A stretch of DNA of 64,000 nucleotides from DT-110 sp030148525. GTDB lineage: Bacteria > Bacteroidota > Bacteroidia > Chitinophagales > Saprospiraceae. The translations under genes and the position numbers were made by a program. This document shows, in pieces, positions 60,134 through 64,000 of the stretch (position 1 is the stretch's first letter; the number at the start of each line of letters is the position of its first letter). The notes beneath the pieces are model-generated. The model made no database searches and had not been told where the DNA came from. It saw only the letters and a list, made by a program, of their open reading frames with translations. The stretch lies in the NCBI GenBank assembly GCA_965227445.1, contig OZ245751.1, positions 4,278,001 to 4,342,000 on the forward strand, read 5' to 3'.

Positions 60134-63055
60134 TTACTGTACGATTAACTTGCCCGTAGCCAGGAGTACACCGTCACTTTCCAGGCGGAATACGTAGACT
60201 CCCCGGGGCAGTTCGTTTCGGTTCAGTTCTACTTGATTGCTGCGACTGCGCTCACGGCGCACCAAACGACCTTCTATATCATGGAGCATCAGGTCGAGGG
60301 AAGTCGCATTATAACCGCTTACATCGAAAGTAACGACCTCCACAAATGGGTTGGGATAGACCCGGACATTCAGCCCGGGAATATCGGGTTGTTCAATACT
60401 GGTTACCTCCACGTATCCCGGGAAGGTTCCAACGGTACGCGTAACGGTATTGCTCAGCACGGGTTCCTGATAATCGAAGAATACCCGCAGTCGGTTTTCA
60501 ATAGCGGTACCGGTTTGGTTACCGGGAGCCTGAGCGACCTCGTATTCAACGTAGCCCTGAGAAGCGACCGGTGTGCCATCGCTCAAGGGAGGCATGGAGA
60601 GACCGGTAAAGGTGATCTTCAAAATACCGTCTTCGTACACGTCGGCTGTATAGGGATGGCTGGAGGCACCAAAGGTCACTGCGTTCACATTGAGTCCTTC
60701 GGGAACTGTATCGCGAATAACGACCCGGTCAACAGTGTCCGTCCCGGTATTGGTAAACACAACTTTGTATTTCACCGGATCGGAGGCATCGATAAATTCA
60801 CCCCGATAGCCCTTCGGGTGAGCCGTTAATGCTACCTGGGGGGCTTCCTCTTTGATTTCCTGCACATTAATGGAGCGGGATGGCATACGGTCATCTTCCG
60901 GGAATTGAGTAACCTGACCTACGGAAAAAGAACCTCCGTCTTCCGTGCAGCCTTCAATTGCCGCAGTTGCGTAATTACTAAACGGGTGACTCTCTGATTC
61001 CTGGGCAAATACGCGGTACGTACTTCCATTCGCAGGTACTTTGATGCGACGCTCTTCCTGCGCCTTCAATTGTAATGGCTCGTTAGCCACGATAATATCA
61101 TCCTGGATTACGATCGACGCACGCTTGGTGATCATGTCCTGGATACCAATATTGATAATGGAGAACTCAATGGAATCGCCTTCGCACTGACCAGATACTT
61201 CCAGATCGGATCGGTCCCAGTCCGGGTCGAACATCAAGCACAAGGTATCCGGAGTGATATTGGCGGTGACATTTACCGCCTGATTCACAGCGATACCATC
61301 GCAGGCAGAGGAAGCAATTACTTCAAAACTTCCGGATTCTCCGGGTGCGACGGTCCCCACATTAAAAGTCAGGACATTTCCTTCATTACTGGCTGGTTCG
61401 ACACCCGCCGACTTGTAGGATAATACGGGATCCAGAATAACTTCCACTTGCACATCGGCCGCCGGAGCCGTACCCAGGTTCTGATAGCGAACGGTGTAGG
61501 GCACATCACTGCAACGCGCCAAATACGGGGCGGATACATTCATTTCCATAAGGGGGCACTCCACCCGGGCGCGAACCCCAAAATCCGTGCGGGTAGTGTC
61601 GTAAAATTCTTGAAGCCGAAGCGGAACCCCGTCGGCCAGGCAAGATTCCCAATATTGATTCAGGGGAATGACTTGCACATTGTAGTCACCAGTATCAACC
61701 AGGATATTGTAGAAGCCATTGCGATCGGTACTACCGTAGTATGTTTTGTTTTTACCTTCCGCCCGAACCAGCCAATTCGCCAGGCCCGGCTCGCCGGCAT
61801 CCACGTCACACTGTTCATCTTCATCCCAGTAAACGCGACCGGTTAGTATATTAGAGAAAGCGTTTCCGGCGGCATCTGTTTTCAGCAGAATAATATCGTT
61901 GAAAAAGGTGAGCTCGAAACCGTTATAACCGGCAATGACCAACTCACCATTACTGGTTTCGATCAGATCGCGGCCTTCATCCAGGTATTGCTGATCCCCC
62001 AGACGATTGGTGAATAATACCTCGCCATCGCTGGTCAAGCGAGCTACTAAGACTCCGACGTCAATACCATCGGACTGAACCTGGAATCCAACACCCGCCA
62101 AATCGCCGTTTGACAACTCGACCAGTGCATTCAAACCATCCTCCAGGTTGGGCTCTCCTACCTTTGCGGTCCACAGGGTATCACCCGTTTCTGCGTTTAG
62201 CTTGACGACCAGACCATCCTGTTGGTCATTGATCAGACCACCAATCGCAATCTGACCATCACGGGTACTGATAATGTCCCGGCCTTCTTCCAGCATTGGT
62301 CCACTCAAACGGTTTTCCCATAGTATGTTCCCGTCTCCGTCAATACGGAGGGCTACCAGATCGTTATCGGGACCTTCCTCGTTTTTTGAGACGCCAGTCA
62401 ATACAAAATCGCCATCCACGCCGACGCCGGCATTGAGCCCATCCGTGCGGTCGGTACCACTGGTTTTTTTCCAGATAAGATCACCGGCCGCATCAAAGCG
62501 GGCATACATAAAGTTGCTATCCTCGGCATCGGGATCAAACTCCTCGCCTACGATGAGCATATCTCCATTGGCAGCCAGGGCAATGCCGGTTACCTTTTGA
62601 TCGAGTGGCTCTTCCAGAACTTTACTCCATAGCAGTTCGCCCCCGGCGGATATCTCCAGTAGTAAAATATCGGAGTCGTCACCGTTGTTGAGGACAATCG
62701 TTCCGGTTATCAGGTAGGTTCCGTGGGCAGTGCGGACAATGTCTGTACCTGTTTCCCGAAAGCCTAAATCGTATTCTTTTCGCCAGACGAGAGTACCGTC
62801 AATATCGGTACGTACGACGAAGACATCCGGGTCATTATCCGCTCCAAATGACTCTGATACACCAACTATGACGTACCCCTGATCGATGGATTCGATAAGG
62901 GCAAAAGCTTCGTCGGTCTTATCGTCGCCGAAACTGTACTGCCAACCTTGCGCGGTCAGGGTAACAGACAAAAGAACCCCAAGCAGCGCGCCGACCCATC
63001 CGGCAGGACTGTAAGAGGTCTCTGCTATCGTCTTATTTATCCCTTTTATGATCAT
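60134..63055 (-). CDS. Large secreted protein with T9SS type A sorting domain
   Basis: 973 aa from the Met at 63055 (MIIKGINKTIAETSYSPAGW, then hydrophobic LLGVLLSVTLTAQG). Earlier Mets up to 63130 lie within or upstream of the promoter at 63087-63147, so they are rejected. The first about 400 residues are blade-like repeats (WQYSFGDDKTDEAFALIESI, DGTLVWRKEYDLG, GNILWENRLSG) as in beta-propellers; then a carboxypeptidase-like/SdrD-type domain (ILTGRVYWDEDEQCDVDAGE), DUF11-type repeats (YKVVFTNTGTDTVDRVVIRD), and the C-terminal sorting domain with VRVYPNPFVEV and RGVYVFRLES. It is exported by the type IX system to the surface. Role unknown. Confidence 0.88.
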   Translation of the reverse strand: MIIKGINKTIAETSYSPAGWVGALLGVLLSVTLTAQGWQYSFGDDKTDEAFALIESIDQGYVIVGVSESFGADNDPDVFVVRTDIDGTLVWRKEYDLGFRETGTDIVRTAHGTYLITGTIVLNNGDDSDILLLEISAGGELLWSKVLEEPLDQKVTGIALAANGDMLIVGEEFDPDAEDSNFMYARFDAAGDLIWKKTSGTDRTDGLNAGVGVDGDFVLTGVSKNEEGPDNDLVALRIDGDGNILWENRLSGPMLEEGRDIISTRDGQIAIGGLINDQQDGLVVKLNAETGDTLWTAKVGEPNLEDGLNALVELSNGDLAGVGFQVQSDGIDVGVLVARLTSDGEVLFTNRLGDQQYLDEGRDLIETSNGELVIAGYNGFELTFFNDIILLKTDAAGNAFSNILTGRVYWDEDEQCDVDAGEPGLANWLVRAEGKNKTYYGSTDRNGFYNILVDTGDYNVQVIPLNQYWESCLADGVPLRLQEFYDTTRTDFGVRARVECPLMEMNVSAPYLARCSDVPYTVRYQNLGTAPAADVQVEVILDPVLSYKSAGVEPASNEGNVLTFNVGTVAPGESGSFEVIASSACDGIAVNQAVNVTANITPDTLCLMFDPDWDRSDLEVSGQCEGDSIEFSIINIGIQDMITKRASIVIQDDIIVANEPLQLKAQEERRIKVPANGSTYRVFAQESESHPFSNYATAAIEGCTEDGGSFSVGQVTQFPEDDRMPSRSINVQEIKEEAPQVALTAHPKGYRGEFIDASDPVKYKVVFTNTGTDTVDRVVIRDTVPEGLNVNAVTFGASSHPYTADVYEDGILKITFTGLSMPPLSDGTPVASQGYVEYEVAQAPGNQTGTAIENRLRVFFDYQEPVLSNTVTRTVGTFPGYVEVTSIEQPDIPGLNVRVYPNPFVEVVTFDVSGYNATSLDLMLHDIEGRLVRRERSRSNQVELNRNELPRGVYVFRLESDGVLLATGKLIVQ

Positions 63056-63086
63056 CAGCGCAAGCGTTTTAAAGCGTTTAGAATGA

Positions 63087-63147
63087 TACATTACAAATAT
63101 GTTACCGATTCGTGCTAAAATCAAAGACAAAAAAAGGCATTTGTTGA
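63087..63147 (-). promoter_or_regulatory. Promoter of the T9SS-exported protein gene
   Basis: On the minus strand: TTTG (complement of 63122-63125), 20-base spacer, CATATTTG (complement of 63094-63101). Spacing and boxes fit the Bacteroidota housekeeping promoter with one mismatch in the -7 box. Transcription would begin about 63087, deciding for the start codon at 63055. Confidence 0.65.
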
Positions 63148-63265
63148 CTTTTTTTGGGTATTTTTATAGCAATAAACCTATGCATTACAATATAAAAGCC
63201 TGAAAATGAAAAACTTGCACATTAAGCACTAAATATTTTTTGTTGACCATATTTACCCCCCACTC

Positions 63266-64000
63266 ATGGCATCCAACCAACTCATTCGCGTTTGTCAGAC
63301 GCTGGATAAAAAAGAGATACGCGACCTGCGAAAATGGCTCCAGTCCCCGGCCCATAACCAACGTGAGGATGTTGTTGACCTTTTCGAATACCTCTTTCAG
63401 GGGGATCATTTATACCACGACAAATTTCTGGCCAAACCTCGGGTTTTTCAAAAAATTTTTCCCCGTGAGGAGTATGATGATGCTCGTCTGCGGCAAACTT
63501 TTTATTTCACCCTGAAGGCCATTGAGGAATTTCTCGCCTACCAAAATCTGCAATCTGACGAGATCAACACCCGTCTGGCACTTGCCAAAACATATCGCCA
63601 AAAAAAACTGGACAAATCCTATCAAAAGCGAATGCGGGAAGTGGAAAAACTGCAACATAAGCATCCTTATCGGGATGAAGGGTTTCTGATAACCGAATAC
63701 CTGCTGGAACTGGAACGCTACGAATACCTGAGTAAGCAACAGCGCACCTCCGACATTAACCTGCAGGAACTGGCCCAGAAGCAAGAGCATAGTTTTATCA
63801 GTGGAAAACTACGAGTTGCCTGCTATATGCTGAGTCACCAACGGGTTTTCAAAACGGAATACGACTTCGGGCTACTCGATGCCATTCTGCCCTACGTCGC
63901 TAAACGCAAAGATTTACTAGAGGTACCGGCTATCCGCGTGTACTATTACTGCTACCTTGCCTTTACCGACCGAACAGACGAATCTCACTTTCAAAATTTC
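63266..64000 (+). CDS. Helical protein of unknown function (3' end outside window)
   Basis: An open frame from the ATG at 63266 to the window end (245 codons, no stop): MASNQLIRVCQTLDKKEIRD, then LFEYLFQGDHLYHDKFLA, and helical segments with KRMREVEKLQHKHPY. Codon use and composition are those of the chromosomal genes. Strongly helical, without TM segments or a signal; possibly a repeat or scaffold protein. Family not recognised. Divergent from the T9SS gene. Confidence 0.7.
   Translation, partial: MASNQLIRVCQTLDKKEIRDLRKWLQSPAHNQREDVVDLFEYLFQGDHLYHDKFLAKPRVFQKIFPREEYDDARLRQTFYFTLKAIEEFLAYQNLQSDEINTRLALAKTYRQKKLDKSYQKRMREVEKLQHKHPYRDEGFLITEYLLELERYEYLSKQQRTSDINLQELAQKQEHSFISGKLRVACYMLSHQRVFKTEYDFGLLDAILPYVAKRKDLLEVPAIRVYYYCYLAFTDRTDESHFQNF

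Noticed and set aside
63056..63130. Longer N terminus of the T9SS protein starting at 63130 or 63091
   Set aside because: These starts overlap the -33/-7 promoter blocks; translation before the transcription start is impossible, and the signal peptide fits the 63055 start.

Overview
The window reads as chromosomal DNA of a Bacteroidota bacterium, most likely a Saprospiria/Lewinella-like marine or environmental lineage. The signs are a type IX secretion C-terminal sorting domain (60134-63055), an ECF sigma / FecR / STN-TonB receptor set, class II ribonucleotide reductase, DASH cryptochrome, many secreted or lipoprotein hydrolases, no recognisable Shine-Dalgarno sites, and several TAnnTTTG-type -7 boxes. 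The lineage call is inference from gene content. No rRNA, tRNA or CRISPR array was found.

Layout. 1-9.4 kb: a GAF-domain protein cut by the window edge, an HD + Pycsar-effector-type membrane protein, a secreted S9 peptidase, alanine racemase, a VOC lipoprotein and an OmpA lipoprotein. 9.47-10.95 kb: an intact IS4-type (Tn5-like) insertion sequence. 11-20 kb: DASH cryptochrome, a reductase/S9-hydrolase pair, ferritin, a beta-lactamase-fold lipoprotein, an NTPase, an amidohydrolase and a class IV aminotransferase. 20-32 kb: EF-G paralogue, a repeat lipoprotein, the sigma/metalloprotease-like lipoprotein/FecR/TonB-receptor operon, and class II RNR. 32-42.7 kb: SCO protein, thiolase, a type Vd patatin autotransporter, a ParA pair, thioesterase plus acyl-CoA ligase, and a barrel protein. 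42.8-46.5 kb: a defence island. 46.2-58.7 kb: alpha/beta hydrolase, flavin reductase, nitrilase, Bax-inhibitor-1 protein, RadA, threonine synthase, AraC regulator, Tat-type MBL protein and AsnS. 58.7-60.1 kb: a 1.4 kb gene-free stretch rich in structured repeats. Then come the T9SS protein and a gene running off the right edge.

The main accessory system is a compact, AT-rich CBASS operon at 43435-45883: a CapV-type patatin phospholipase, a DncV-like CD-NTase and a lone E2-like protein (E2-only, or type II short, arrangement). It sits between two perfect 234-bp direct repeats of the 3' end of a chromosomal alpha/beta hydrolase gene. The intact hydrolase takes its last codons from the island side, and a truncated copy is stranded on the far side. 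Broken fragments of two unrelated genes flank the operon. This looks like a recent acquisition into a gene 3' end, with no integrase left.

The other striking layer is repeats. There are four families of heptanucleotide tandem repeats (units like ggtttga, accgtga, ggctgac, gtatttg) in intergenic DNA, some as inverted arms between convergent genes and one interrupted by the IS. There is also a nested MITE pair: element A (about 170 bp) carries element B (about 120 bp) inserted at a TA, with one empty A copy and solo B copies in the same window. Around 58.8-60.0 kb, two copies of a hairpin plus conserved-tail element show compensatory stem changes, and a two-block promoter is shared with the T9SS gene. 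These are the best candidates for undescribed non-coding elements.
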